This document shows, in pieces, positions 26,946-35,527 of a stretch of 64,000 bases of DNA. Source of the stretch: Pseudoxanthomonas sp. (GTDB lineage: Bacteria; Pseudomonadota; Gammaproteobacteria; Xanthomonadales; Xanthomonadaceae); NCBI RefSeq assembly GCF_002863005.1, contig NZ_PKDG01000014.1, positions 80,964 to 144,963 of the forward strand, read 5' to 3'. Within the stretch, counting starts at the first letter, position 1; each line of letters opens with the position of its first letter. Made by a program: the position numbers and the translations under genes. The notes under the pieces are model-generated. The model ran no database searches. It was not told the origin of the DNA and was given only the letters and a program-made list of their open reading frames with translations.

Positions 26946-27610
26946 ACCCGCACCATCATCTCGATCCTTCCACCGTGGTCAGCTACGCCGCCGGCGCACT
27001 GGCGGTCGAAGTGGCGATCGTGGCCGCCACCCACCTGGAGACCTGCGCGCATTGCCGCGCGCGCGTGGAAGACGCCGAGCGCATCGGCGGGCACCTGGTC
27101 GAGCAGCAGCAGCCCGCCGTCGCTGCCGGCGACCGCCAGGCCGAGCTGCGTGCGTCCATGTGGTCGCGCCTGGACGAGGCGCCCGCGCCGGCAACCGTGC
27201 CGCCGCCGCGCGCGCCGTATGAGGACGACGACCGCCTGCCGGCACCGCTGCATCCGTATTTCGGCACCTCGTACCGCGCTTTGAAATGGCGCTGGATGGC
27301 GCCCGGCGTGCATTGCATCCGCGCCCCCAACACCAAGACCGGCACCCTACTGATGCTGAAGATCGGCCCGGGCCGCAGCATGCCCGTGCACAGCCATGGC
27401 GGCACCGAACTGACCCAGATCCTGCGCGGCGCCTACCACGACGCGCTGGGCCAGTTCGCACCCGGCGACGTGGCCGACCTGGACAGCGATGTCGAACACC
27501 AGCCGGTCACCGTGCCCGGCACGGCCTGCATCTGCGTGTCGGCCCTCGACGCCCCGCTGCGCTTCCCCGGCTGGCTGGCGCAGCGCCTGCAGCCGTTGTT
27601 CAAGCTGTAG
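26942..27610 (+). CDS. chrR: ChrR-type zinc anti-sigma factor with cupin domain
   Basis: 222 residues beginning at a GTG that overlaps the rpoE stop. The anti-sigma zinc site H6, H31, C35, C38 is at exactly the positions known for Rhodobacter ChrR. A C-terminal cupin holds H150, H152, E156 and H186, with the same 2-4-30 spacing as the Rhodobacter metal site (H141, H143, E147, H177). In that system the N-terminal half sequesters sigma and the cupin is needed for release by singlet oxygen. Retention of every ligand argues for a functional sensor. Confidence 0.95.
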   Translation: MNPHHHLDPSTVVSYAAGALAVEVAIVAATHLETCAHCRARVEDAERIGGHLVEQQQPAVAAGDRQAELRASMWSRLDEAPAPATVPPPRAPYEDDDRLPAPLHPYFGTSYRALKWRWMAPGVHCIRAPNTKTGTLLMLKIGPGRSMPVHSHGGTELTQILRGAYHDALGQFAPGDVADLDSDVEHQPVTVPGTACICVSALDAPLRFPGWLAQRLQPLFKL

Positions 27611-27622
27611 CGCCGGCGTGGC

Positions 27623-28162
27623 TCAGGACGAGGCGCGTTGCTGCCGCAGCAGCACGGCAATCTCGTCGACGCGTTCGCGGATCGCGTCCAGCGTGTCCTG
27701 CGACGAGGACGCCGCAGGCGCGGCCGACGCGTGATGCAGGCGCAGCCGCTCGCGGCGGGCGAGGATCTCGTCGCGCAGCGCATGGGCGTCGACGATGCCG
27801 ACCAGCTGCATCGCATGCGCCTGCCCCGGGCTCTGGCCGGCGGTTTCAACGCGCAGGATGCTCAGGTGGTACAGGCGCAGGATCGGGCCCTCGATGAACG
27901 TCACATCCTGGATGTTCTCCAGCGGGATCGTCTTCTCGACGCGGAAGAGAATGCCCTTGCGGAACTGCAGCGTGCGGTCGTCGACGGTGCATCCGAGCCG
28001 CGCGAAGTAATGGCGCGCCCACCATTGGCCGGGCCCCGGCAGCCACAGCAGGATCAGCGGTGCGCCGACCACGCTGATCAGCAGGTACCACGCCACCATC
28101 GCGACCAGGTAGGCGCGGATCAACGGATTGAAAGAGGCTTCCAGCGGGGGCGAGGCATGCAT
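27623..28162 (-). CDS. Bacterial PH-domain (YdbS/YdbT-like) membrane protein
   Basis: 179 residues: two hydrophobic helices near the N-terminus (about 13-45), then a bPH_2-type domain (about 55-125; YFARLGCTVDDRTLQFRKG, EKTIPLENIQDVTF) and a C-terminal helical region that may be coiled (DTLDAIRERVDEIAVLLRQQ). The role of the family is unknown. It is convergent with chrR, with only 12 bases between stops. The ATG at 28162 was chosen over a longer frame because the domain begins soon after. Confidence 0.75.
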   Translation of the reverse strand: MHASPPLEASFNPLIRAYLVAMVAWYLLISVVGAPLILLWLPGPGQWWARHYFARLGCTVDDRTLQFRKGILFRVEKTIPLENIQDVTFIEGPILRLYHLSILRVETAGQSPGQAHAMQLVGIVDAHALRDEILARRERLRLHHASAAPAASSSQDTLDAIRERVDEIAVLLRQQRASS

Positions 28163-28368
28163 GGACGACAGGGTCGGCTCCGGATGACGGCGCGCATTCT
28201 GGCACGGCGCGCGCAGGCCGGCATGCGGATGCGGCCGGTCGACCGGCCCCTGATTGCGGACGGCGGGTCGCCGGCGCTGCCCTCGTCGTGCGATGGATCG
28301 CGCCGGCATCGTGGGGCGTGTCCCGTGCCGTCTCACGTCCTGCACGCCGACCCGGCTACGATTCGCCC

Positions 28369-29619
28369 ATGCAGTTGAAAGACAAGCTCGCGATCCTCGC
28401 CGATGCGGCCAAGTACGACGCATCGTGCGCGTCCAGTGGCGCCGGCAAGCGGCATTCGCTGGGCAAGGGCGGCATCGGCAGCACCGAAGGCATGGGCATC
28501 TGCCACTCGTACACGCCGGACGGGCGTTGTGTCTCGCTGCTGAAGATCCTGCTGACCAACTTCTGCATCTACGACTGCGCCTACTGCGTCAACCGCGTGT
28601 CCAGCAACGTGCCGCGGGCGCGATTCGCCACCGCGGAGGTGGTCCGGCTGACACTGGAGTTCTACAAGCGCAACTACATCGAGGGCCTGTTCCTTTCCAG
28701 CGGCATCATCCGCAACGGCGACTACACGATGGAGCAGATGGTGGAAGTCGCCCGCAGCCTGCGCGAGGACCACCGCTTCGCCGGCTACATCCACCTGAAG
28801 ACCATTCCCGAAGCGTCGCCGGAACTGCTGGCCGCCGCCGGGCGTTACGCCGACCGCCTGAGCATCAATGTCGAGCTGCCGACCGAGGCCGGCCTGAAGC
28901 AGCTCGCGCCGCAGAAAGAGGCGCAGGGCATCCGCGATGCGATGGGCGAACTGCACTGGCGCATCCAGGCCGCGAAGCCCAGCAGGCAGGAAGCGCAGCC
29001 GAAGCGGAAACGTCCGCCGAAATTCGCCCCTGCGGGGCAGAGCACGCAGATGATCGTGGGCGCCGACGCGGCGGACGACCGCGCCATCCTGGTCAGCAGC
29101 GATGCCCTGTACCGCCAGTTCCGCATGCGCCGCGTGTACTACTCCGCCTTCAGTCCCATCCCGGATGCGTCCACGCAGCTGCCGCTGCGTGCGCCGCCGC
29201 TGTTGCGCGAACACCGCCTCTACCAGGCCGACTGGCTGCTGCGGTTCTATGGATTCGACGTCGAGGAGATCGTCGATGGCAGTGGACCGCAGGACGGCAT
29301 GCTCGACCTGGAGATCGATCCCAAGCTGGCGTGGGCGCTGCGGCATCCGGACCGTTTCCCCGTCGACCTGAACACCGCGCCACGCGAGATGCTGTTGCGC
29401 GTGCCGGGGCTGGGCGCGCGCAACGTTCAGCGCATCATCGATTCGCGGCAGCAGGGCAGGCTGCGCGTTGCCGATCTTGCCCGCCTGCGCGCGCCGTTGC
29501 AGAAGGTCCTGCCGTTCATCGTGCTGCTGGACCACCACCCGCGGCAACGCCTGGACGATCCCGTCCGGCTGCGGCGCGAACTGGCTCCGGCGCCACGCCA
29601 GGCCGATCTGTTCGGCTGA
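28369..29619 (+). CDS. Putative DNA modification/repair radical SAM protein (TIGR03916)
   Basis: 416 residues. Radical SAM cluster motif CIYDCAYC binds 4Fe-4S. The conserved N-terminus KLAILADAAKYDASC and GICHSYTPDGRC are typical of TIGR03916, the radical SAM partner linked to a uracil-DNA-glycosylase-like protein. The C-terminal region (about 320-400) carries a helix-hairpin-helix (LLRVPGLGARNVQRII), implying DNA binding. It is followed 8 bases later by its usual TIGR03915 partner. Substrate and product are unknown in the family. Confidence 0.92.
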   Translation: MQLKDKLAILADAAKYDASCASSGAGKRHSLGKGGIGSTEGMGICHSYTPDGRCVSLLKILLTNFCIYDCAYCVNRVSSNVPRARFATAEVVRLTLEFYKRNYIEGLFLSSGIIRNGDYTMEQMVEVARSLREDHRFAGYIHLKTIPEASPELLAAAGRYADRLSINVELPTEAGLKQLAPQKEAQGIRDAMGELHWRIQAAKPSRQEAQPKRKRPPKFAPAGQSTQMIVGADAADDRAILVSSDALYRQFRMRRVYYSAFSPIPDASTQLPLRAPPLLREHRLYQADWLLRFYGFDVEEIVDGSGPQDGMLDLEIDPKLAWALRHPDRFPVDLNTAPREMLLRVPGLGARNVQRIIDSRQQGRLRVADLARLRAPLQKVLPFIVLLDHHPRQRLDDPVRLRRELAPAPRQADLFG

Positions 29620-29627
29620 CGCGCGCG

Positions 29628-30452
29628 ATGTTCCGCGCCACGGTGACACCTGCCTGGGATCTCGACGCGTGGCGCGTGCAGGCACGCCACGCCTGGGAAG
29701 CCGCGCTGCCCCCGGAGGACGTGGAATGGCAGGCCGATGCGCAGGGCGAATTGCTGGCGGCCACCCCGGTGGCGGATCAGCCCGGCCGGCGTAAGGGCCT
29801 GTCGGTGCCTGCCGACTTCATGGCATTCGCAGCCTCGGTGCTCTGCCATCGCGATGCCGGCCGGCATGCGCTGCTGTACCGCTTGTTGTGGCGCATCGGC
29901 AACGGCGAGCGGGCGCTGCTCGACCGCGCCACCGATGCCGACGTGCATCGCGCGATGCGGTGGGCGCAGGCGGTGCGTCGCGACACGCACAAGATGAAGG
30001 CCTTCGTCCGCTTCCGGCAGGTGGACGGCGAAGACAATGCCTATATCGCGTGGTTCGAGCCCGACCATTTCATCGTCGACCGCGTCGCCCCGTTCTTCAT
30101 GCGCCGCTTCGCCGGCATGCGGTGGGCCATCCTCACGCCCTACCGCAGCGTGCAGTGGGATGGCTCGCAGCTGTGGGCGGGCGAGGGCGCGCAACGCAGC
30201 GACGCGCCGGCCGACGATGCCGAGGACACGCTGTGGCGTACGTACTACGCCAACATCTTCAATCCCGCCCGGCTCAACACGCGGATGATGCGGCAGGAAA
30301 TGCCGCAGAAGTACTGGAAGCACCTGCCGGAGGCGCACCTGCTGCCCGACCTGGTGCGAGAGGCCGGCCGGCGCGTGCGCGAGATGGGCGAACGTGAAGC
30401 GCAGGCGCCGCGCCGTCGGATTCCGTCACGCGTGCGCCCGCCTCGGGACTAG
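29628..30452 (+). CDS. TIGR03915 family partner protein, without UDG domain
   Basis: 274 residues of the TIGR03915 (DUF4130) type. Recognisable parts are LLYRLLWRIGNGE, RDTHKMKAFVRFRQV, AWFEPDHFIVDRVAPFF and a C-terminal PQKYWKHLPE. In many genomes this domain is followed in the same chain by a uracil-DNA-glycosylase (UdgX-like) domain. Here the protein ends right after the DUF4130 part. It is operonic with the radical SAM protein. Either the glycosylase is encoded elsewhere or this lineage works without it. Confidence 0.85.
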   Translation: MFRATVTPAWDLDAWRVQARHAWEAALPPEDVEWQADAQGELLAATPVADQPGRRKGLSVPADFMAFAASVLCHRDAGRHALLYRLLWRIGNGERALLDRATDADVHRAMRWAQAVRRDTHKMKAFVRFRQVDGEDNAYIAWFEPDHFIVDRVAPFFMRRFAGMRWAILTPYRSVQWDGSQLWAGEGAQRSDAPADDAEDTLWRTYYANIFNPARLNTRMMRQEMPQKYWKHLPEAHLLPDLVREAGRRVREMGEREAQAPRRRIPSRVRPPRD

Positions 30453-30455
30453 GCA

Positions 30456-30857
30456 TCACGGCTGGCGCGGGAACGACCGCCAGGATGGGTCGAGCGTTGC
30501 CCACGCCGGCGCCGAATCGGTCCAGATGACCGTGTCGGGCGTGATGCCGGCGGGCTCGTCGAGCGTGCCGACGCGGATCACCATGCGTTCGGCATTTGCC
30601 GTGGCCTCGCTGAACACCTGCGTGCCACAGGCCGGGCAGAACGAGCGACGCATCGCATTGCCGCTGTCCGCCACGCTGTTCCAGCCACGCAGTTCGCCCT
30701 GCACGGTGACCGCGGCGCGCGGCACGATCAGGTTCACCGCTGCGTTGCCGCAGGCCCAGTACTGGCAGTCGCGGCACCAGCACAACCGCACGGCGATCGG
30801 TTCCGCATCCAGCACGTAGCGCACGGCGCCGCAGCGGCATCCACCTGTCCGGACCAT
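30456..30857 (-). CDS. GFA-family (Mss4-fold) zinc protein
   Basis: 133 residues of the glutathione-dependent formaldehyde-activating (GFA) family, a Mss4-like zinc fold. Zinc ligands come from GGCRCGAVRY, CWCRDCQYW and FCPACGTQV. The family name is historical, and most members have no shown formaldehyde activity. GGGAGG lies upstream of the ATG. It is convergent with the TIGR03915 gene, with 3 bases between the stops. A second, unrelated-in-context GFA gene lies at 60785. Confidence 0.88.
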   Translation of the reverse strand: MVRTGGCRCGAVRYVLDAEPIAVRLCWCRDCQYWACGNAAVNLIVPRAAVTVQGELRGWNSVADSGNAMRRSFCPACGTQVFSEATANAERMVIRVGTLDEPAGITPDTVIWTDSAPAWATLDPSWRSFPRQP

Positions 30858-31205
30858 CTTCCACCTCCCTCAGGGAGCAACAAGGTAGCGTCCCGCGTGC
30901 GTGAGCGGAAGCCGCACTCCGGTGAGGACGGTGCCAAGCGGCGCTGTGCGAGCCGACGCACGCGGACGACGGTACCCTGCCGACCGTCTGCGGACGGATG
31001 GCCTCCCGTGCACCGCCCTTGTCCGGTCGATACGTGTCGCGGCAATCCCGTTGCGAAGGCGGGCCCTTGCATGAAGCATGGCGGGCGTAGTCCGGCGTGG
31101 TTCCGCTCGCGAGGCGCCGCAGGTCACGAACCGCGCCACGGCGTCGCGACGCGTGCGACCCGGCTTGTGTAAGGTCCATGCATGGGAACCCCTACAGGAG
31201 TCGTG
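30858..31205. other. 348-base intergenic region, no gene seen
   Basis: Divergent spacer between the GFA gene and the M20 homologue. Open frames here have no family resemblance and no ribosome-binding site. The only structure noticed is a short palindrome CTCCCTCAGGGAG at 30865-30877 just before the GFA gene. Promoters for both flanking genes must lie here, but no convincing -10/-35 pair was found. Confidence 0.5.
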
Positions 31206-32768
31206 ATGTCCGGCATGCCTTCGCTTTCGATCGGTCTCGTCCTCGCGTTGTCCTGCGCGATGCCGCCTGCCGCCGCCGCGGATTCTCCGCGCCCTGCCTA
31301 CGCCTGGGCCACCACCGAGGTGTTCGACGTTTCGCGCGTGCCGGCCTACGAAGGTCGCCATGATGCCGTCCACGCGCGCATCGATGCGGACCTCGCGGCG
31401 CATGTCGCGCACCTGCAGCGATGGGTGAGGCAGCGATCCATCAGCGCACAGGACGATGGCATCGATGCGATGGCGAGCCTGGTCGCCGACGATCTTCGCG
31501 CGCTGGGCTTCAGTGAAGTGCGACGTGTCGAGACACCCGGGCATCCGGGCGTGCTGGGCTACTACGATGCCGGTGCCGAAAAGACGCTTGTCGTCTACAT
31601 GATGTACGACGTGCAGCCGGTCGAGGACAACTGGCAGATCGACGATCCCTTTGCCGGCTCGCTGGTCGAGAACGAGCACGGCACGGTGCTGATGGCACGC
31701 GGTGCCACCAACCAGAAGGGGCCGCAACGCGCGTTCCTGAATGCGTTGGACGCCATGATCAAGACGACGGGCACGCTGCCGGTGAACCTGTACGTGGTCG
31801 CCGAAGGCGAAGAAGAGCTGGGTTCGCCGAACTTCGGCAAGGTCATCGAGCCGTGGGTGGATCGACTGCGCAAGGCCGACGGAGCGTTCTTCCCGATGAA
31901 CATCCAGCGCCCCGATGGCTCCGTATCGCTGAACCTGGGCGTCAAGGGCATCGTGTATTTCGAGCTGGAATCGAAGGGCGGCGCGTGGGGCGGACCGGCG
32001 CGGTCGGAAGTGCATGGTTCGGTGAAATCCCTCGTGGATTCGCCCACGCTGCGGCTGGTGCAGGCCATCGCGTCCATGACCACGCCGGACGGCAACACCA
32101 TCACCATCCCCGGTTACTACGCGCCCGTGACGCCGCCGACCCTGGAGCAGCAGCGCCTGATCAACGCGCTGGCGACCGGTGCCGACGACGCCGCGCAGCA
32201 ACGCAGCCTGGGCGTCTCGCGCTGGATCGATGGACTGACCGGACGCGATGCGATCGTGCGCAACCTGTTCGAGCCGACGCTCAATGTGGACGGCCTGTGG
32301 AGCGGTTACACCGGTACGGGCATCAAGACGATCCTGCCGCATGTCGCCACCGCCAAGATGGACTCGCGATTGCCGCCCGGCCTGGAGCCGGACGACGCGT
32401 ACCGGATGATCCGTGCACACCTGGACGCCCAGGGCTTCAGCGACATCGCGCTGCGCCCGATGTCCGGCTATCCCGCCGCCTCGACGTCGGTCGAGGCGCC
32501 GCTCGTGCGATCCATGCTGGGCGTACTGAACAAGTACGGCGCCACGACGCGTGTCTCGCCCTGGCTCGCGGGCAGCGCGCCGTTCCACCAGTTCACGCGC
32601 ACGCTGGACCTGCCTTTCGTGTTCGGTGGGCTGGGCTACGGCACCGGTGCGCACGGGCCGAACGAATTCATGCTGATCCACCCGGCCGCCGGCGTGAAGG
32701 CGGCAGGACTGGCCGACATCGAGAAGTCCTACGTCGACATCCTGCACGCCCTGGCGGAGACGCGCTGA
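31206..32768 (+). CDS. Exported M20-family peptidase homologue with altered metal ligands
   Basis: 520 residues with a signal peptide ending AAAAD. The fold of M20 zinc peptidases is clear, with a lid domain in the middle. At the expected ligand sites, however, the sequence reads MMYDVQP (usually HxDVQP: His to Met), RGATNQKG (usually RGAxDxKG: bridging Asp to Asn) and PMNIQ (usually xSD: Asp to Asn). The catalytic EGEEELGS and the last ligand AHGPNE are kept. Either a subfamily uses a different metal site or the protein binds rather than cleaves peptides. AGGAG lies 5 bases before the ATG at 31206, which favours it over the ATG at 31182. Confidence 0.85.
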   Translation: MSGMPSLSIGLVLALSCAMPPAAAADSPRPAYAWATTEVFDVSRVPAYEGRHDAVHARIDADLAAHVAHLQRWVRQRSISAQDDGIDAMASLVADDLRALGFSEVRRVETPGHPGVLGYYDAGAEKTLVVYMMYDVQPVEDNWQIDDPFAGSLVENEHGTVLMARGATNQKGPQRAFLNALDAMIKTTGTLPVNLYVVAEGEEELGSPNFGKVIEPWVDRLRKADGAFFPMNIQRPDGSVSLNLGVKGIVYFELESKGGAWGGPARSEVHGSVKSLVDSPTLRLVQAIASMTTPDGNTITIPGYYAPVTPPTLEQQRLINALATGADDAAQQRSLGVSRWIDGLTGRDAIVRNLFEPTLNVDGLWSGYTGTGIKTILPHVATAKMDSRLPPGLEPDDAYRMIRAHLDAQGFSDIALRPMSGYPAASTSVEAPLVRSMLGVLNKYGATTRVSPWLAGSAPFHQFTRTLDLPFVFGGLGYGTGAHGPNEFMLIHPAAGVKAAGLADIEKSYVDILHALAETR

Positions 32769-32802
32769 GCCCGCGTGCCGGCCGTCCCGCGGCCCCGTTT
32801 GC

Positions 32803-33540
32803 CTAGGCGCGCAGTTCCACGATGGGCGTGAAGCCGCCGAAGACCATCCGCTGGCCGTCGAACGGCATCGGCGGATTGTCCTTGTTGGAGGGATCCATGC
32901 GCGGGTCTTCCATCATCTTCTGCATGCCGGCGTCGCGGGTCGCCTTGTCGGGCCATTCGATCCACGAGAACGCAACCGTTTCGCCATCCTTCGCCTGCAC
33001 CGCACGATGGAAATCCGTCTGCTTGCCGTGCGGCACGTCGTCACCCCAGCCTTCGACGATGCGGCTGGCGCCGTACCCCATGAAGATCGTGTCGAAAGTG
33101 GTCGCATACTCGGTAAAGGCCGCCTTGCCCGACGTCGGCGCGGCCAGGATGAAGCCATCGACGTAGGACGACGGCGCACCGTCGTCGCCCAGCACCAGCG
33201 TGGGCACGAAACCCCCGAAGATCAGGCGCTTGCCGTCGAATGGCATGGGGTTGTTCTCCGGCGACATGCGTGGGTCGTCCATCATCTTCTGCATGCCGGC
33301 ATCGCGCGTCGCCTTGTCCGGCCATTCGATCCACGAGAACACCACGCTCTCGTCCTCCGTCGCCTGCACCGCCTTGCGGAAATCGGTGACCTTGCCGTCC
33401 GGAACGTCGTCTCCCCAGCATTCGACCACGCGGGTGGCGCCCTGTTCGATGAAGACGGGATCGCCGAGGGTGGCGTGGTCGACGAACTTCTGCTTGTTGG
33501 CGGTCGGCACGGCGGCCACGAAACCATCGAGGTACGGCAT
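32803..33540 (-). CDS. Tandem DUF1428 (YbaA-like) fusion protein
   Basis: 245 residues made of two DUF1428 domains (about 1-120 and 125-245), each with YxDGF, GWGDDVP or CWGDDVP, and the near-identical block FSWIEWPDKATRDAGMQKMM followed by DPRM and PFDG(K/Q)R. The family normally has one copy of about 120 residues and a ferredoxin-like fold of unknown function. GGAGG precedes the ATG at 33540. The duplication is recent enough to be visible as a direct repeat in the DNA. Confidence 0.9.
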   Translation of the reverse strand: MPYLDGFVAAVPTANKQKFVDHATLGDPVFIEQGATRVVECWGDDVPDGKVTDFRKAVQATEDESVVFSWIEWPDKATRDAGMQKMMDDPRMSPENNPMPFDGKRLIFGGFVPTLVLGDDGAPSSYVDGFILAAPTSGKAAFTEYATTFDTIFMGYGASRIVEGWGDDVPHGKQTDFHRAVQAKDGETVAFSWIEWPDKATRDAGMQKMMEDPRMDPSNKDNPPMPFDGQRMVFGGFTPIVELRA

Positions 33541-33682
33541 GGAATCCTCCGGGGGATGCGGCGCCGGGATGGCGCCTTCCTGAGAGCGACGAACGGGCCA
33601 GGGCGCTTTCGACACGGCCGGCGATCACCGGGGAATCGTGGCGTGGTCGCGAGGACGTGGAGGCCTGCGCCCGCCACGCCAT

Positions 33683-34786
33683 TCAGCGCTGCAGGCACCG
33701 GCGGTAGCGTTCGTCCACGCGCGTGGCGAACCAGGCGGTGGTGAGTTCGCGCGTGATCTTCGGGCTCTCGAGCCTGATGCCGGGGATGACGGCGCGCGGC
33801 AGCGGCTTGCCCGCGCGCGCTTCGGCCAGTGCGTAGACGCGGGCGTACAGGTCGGTGTCGCCGAAGTCGAGGCGCGTGCCGCGCTCCAGTGCCTCGCGGA
33901 TGGCGCGCTCGTCCATGCGCAATGCGCCCGACAGCTGGCGCACCGCGCGCTCCGTCTGGCCGGGCCTGTCCAGTGGAGCGCCCGGATTCAGCAGATCGCC
34001 ATCGAGCGACAGCGCGACTCCCGTCGCGATGCCGACGGCGCTCTGGAAGGCGGCATTGCGGCTGGCGTACCAGCCGGCGTTGTAGTCGGCGAAGCGATGC
34101 ACCTTGCGCGTGTAGGGCGTGTCGTAACCCAGCAGGTGGGCGATGCCGAAATACAGCCCGCCACGTCGCGTGAAGACCTCATCGCGGATGCTGCCGTCGA
34201 TCGGATAGGGGTAGCCGGCGGCCTTGGATTCGGCGAACGGAATGCCCACCTGCATCGGTCCCCCGGTCTGCACCGGGTTGTAGTCGGAGAACAGCCGCGC
34301 CCCCAGTGGCACGCTGCCGATCATGTCCTCGTAGAGGTCGCTGAGGTCGCGTTCGGTACGCACGGTGCGCAACCGCTCGGCATAGGTGCGGCCATCGGGC
34401 GAACGCAGCGCCAGCGCCGCGTCCACGACGAACCCGGGGACGTGCAACGACGCCGCGCGGCGATCTATCTCGCTGCGCGCGATCTTCGGCAGGTTCGCCA
34501 CCGCGGGATTGGCCACATAGCCGGATTCCTGCTCGGTGACGGCGAGCACGGCGCAGATGTTTTCGCTGTTGGGCTCGATCCGTTGCGTCGCGAATGCGGT
34601 TTCGATGTCGGCCGCCCAGCGCTCGCGGTCGACGACCTTCGACGGCATCCGGCGCACGATCTCGCTGCGTGTGTCGGCGGCGGGACGTGTCGGCACCGGT
34701 GGCGCGGTCACGCAGCCGGCAAGCGCCAGCAAGCAGAGCAGTACCAGCGGGCGAGAGAGGGAGCGGCACGGCGAGCGCGGGATCAT
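33683..34786 (-). CDS. DUF1615 lipoprotein
   Basis: 367 residues with lipobox LAGC (Cys near residue 25). The DUF1615 domain fills the rest (KVVDRERWAADIETAFA, CAVLAVTEQESGY, GPMQVGIPFAE, HRFADYNAGWYASRNAAFQ). The layout of TEQESG...GPMQV...YNAG recalls lytic-transglycosylase-like folds, so a cell-wall role is possible, but the family is uncharacterised. The ATG at 34786 starts the signal peptide. Confidence 0.88.
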   Translation of the reverse strand: MIPRSPCRSLSRPLVLLCLLALAGCVTAPPVPTRPAADTRSEIVRRMPSKVVDRERWAADIETAFATQRIEPNSENICAVLAVTEQESGYVANPAVANLPKIARSEIDRRAASLHVPGFVVDAALALRSPDGRTYAERLRTVRTERDLSDLYEDMIGSVPLGARLFSDYNPVQTGGPMQVGIPFAESKAAGYPYPIDGSIRDEVFTRRGGLYFGIAHLLGYDTPYTRKVHRFADYNAGWYASRNAAFQSAVGIATGVALSLDGDLLNPGAPLDRPGQTERAVRQLSGALRMDERAIREALERGTRLDFGDTDLYARVYALAEARAGKPLPRAVIPGIRLESPKITRELTTAWFATRVDERYRRCLQR

Positions 34787-34883
34787 GCGCGCAGCATACG
34801 GAGCATGACGCGCCGATGCACGACGGCGGGCGACATGGCAGGGCGCGAAGGAAAATCGCCTCGGCTCCCCTGGTGCCGTCGTC

Positions 34884-35279
34884 ATGGCAACAGCGCTCGA
34901 AAACCCCTCCTGGTCCTCACTGGATTCGATCCATCGCGATATTGTCCTTCGCGAGGGTGAGGTTGCCCGCTATCCCGCCGACCATGCTCCGGTTATCGGC
35001 GTCGCGTCCGCCCGCGCATCCTTGCGGCCGGCGCTCTACGCACGTGTGGAGCGCCACGATGCCGTCTACCTGCCCGGCATCGCGTCGCCCCCACCTGCGG
35101 GATGGATGCCGAGATTTCGGTCTTCTGCACGCATCCGGACTTCACGGGGCGCGGCTATGCGCGGCACACAAACGTTCCTGCGCGTCAGCCGGGACAACCC
35201 GCGCGCAATGGATCTGTCCCAACGCGTGGGTTATCGCGTGCGGTGCGACATCGGGTTCTGGTCATCGCGCCGCGGCTGA
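34884..35279 (+). pseudogene. Decayed GNAT-family acetyltransferase
   Basis: Remnant of a GNAT N-acetyltransferase. The N-terminal part (NPSWSSLDSIHRDIVLREG, YPADHAPVIGVA) reads in the frame of the ATG at 34884. The acetyl-CoA region (ISVFCTHPDFTGRGYAR, from 35102) is in a different frame. The C-terminal motif (FLRVSRDNPRAMDL..RVGYRV) returns to the first frame and ends at 35279. Residues normally between GRGYAR and FLxVS are missing, and the middle strand region is also short. At least one frameshift and one or more deletions are needed to explain this. It is a non-functional gene unless sequencing errors are responsible. Confidence 0.75.
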
Positions 35280-35320
35280 CGGAATGCCTTGCGCGGCGTA
35301 TGAGCCGGCCCGGCGCGCCG

Positions 35321-35419
35321 TCAGGGAAACAGCGCGCCGCCCAGCATCGCCAGCGTCATGCCCAGGCCGAGGAAGGCCAGGCGTTGCAGCAGGGGCAAGG
35401 GAGCAGTAGCGCGGTGCAT
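35321..35419 (-). CDS. Possible 32-residue membrane peptide
   Basis: The frame encodes MHRATAPLPLLQRLAFLGLG followed by MTLAMLGGALFP and a stop. It is one hydrophobic helix with a basic N-terminus, as in small single-pass proteins. There is no strong ribosome-binding site, and it lies in the spacer between the acetyltransferase remnant and the next gene. Chance is a real possibility. Confidence 0.3.
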   Translation of the reverse strand: MHRATAPLPLLQRLAFLGLGMTLAMLGGALFP

Positions 35420-35527
35420 GGGACCATCCAACCGTGTTCGACGCGAACGCGCCGTGAAACCCCTGTCCTCTTGTAACGCCGTCCGACGAGCGGGCAGGCC
35501 ATGCCGCCCGACGGACGGTCGGGTGCG

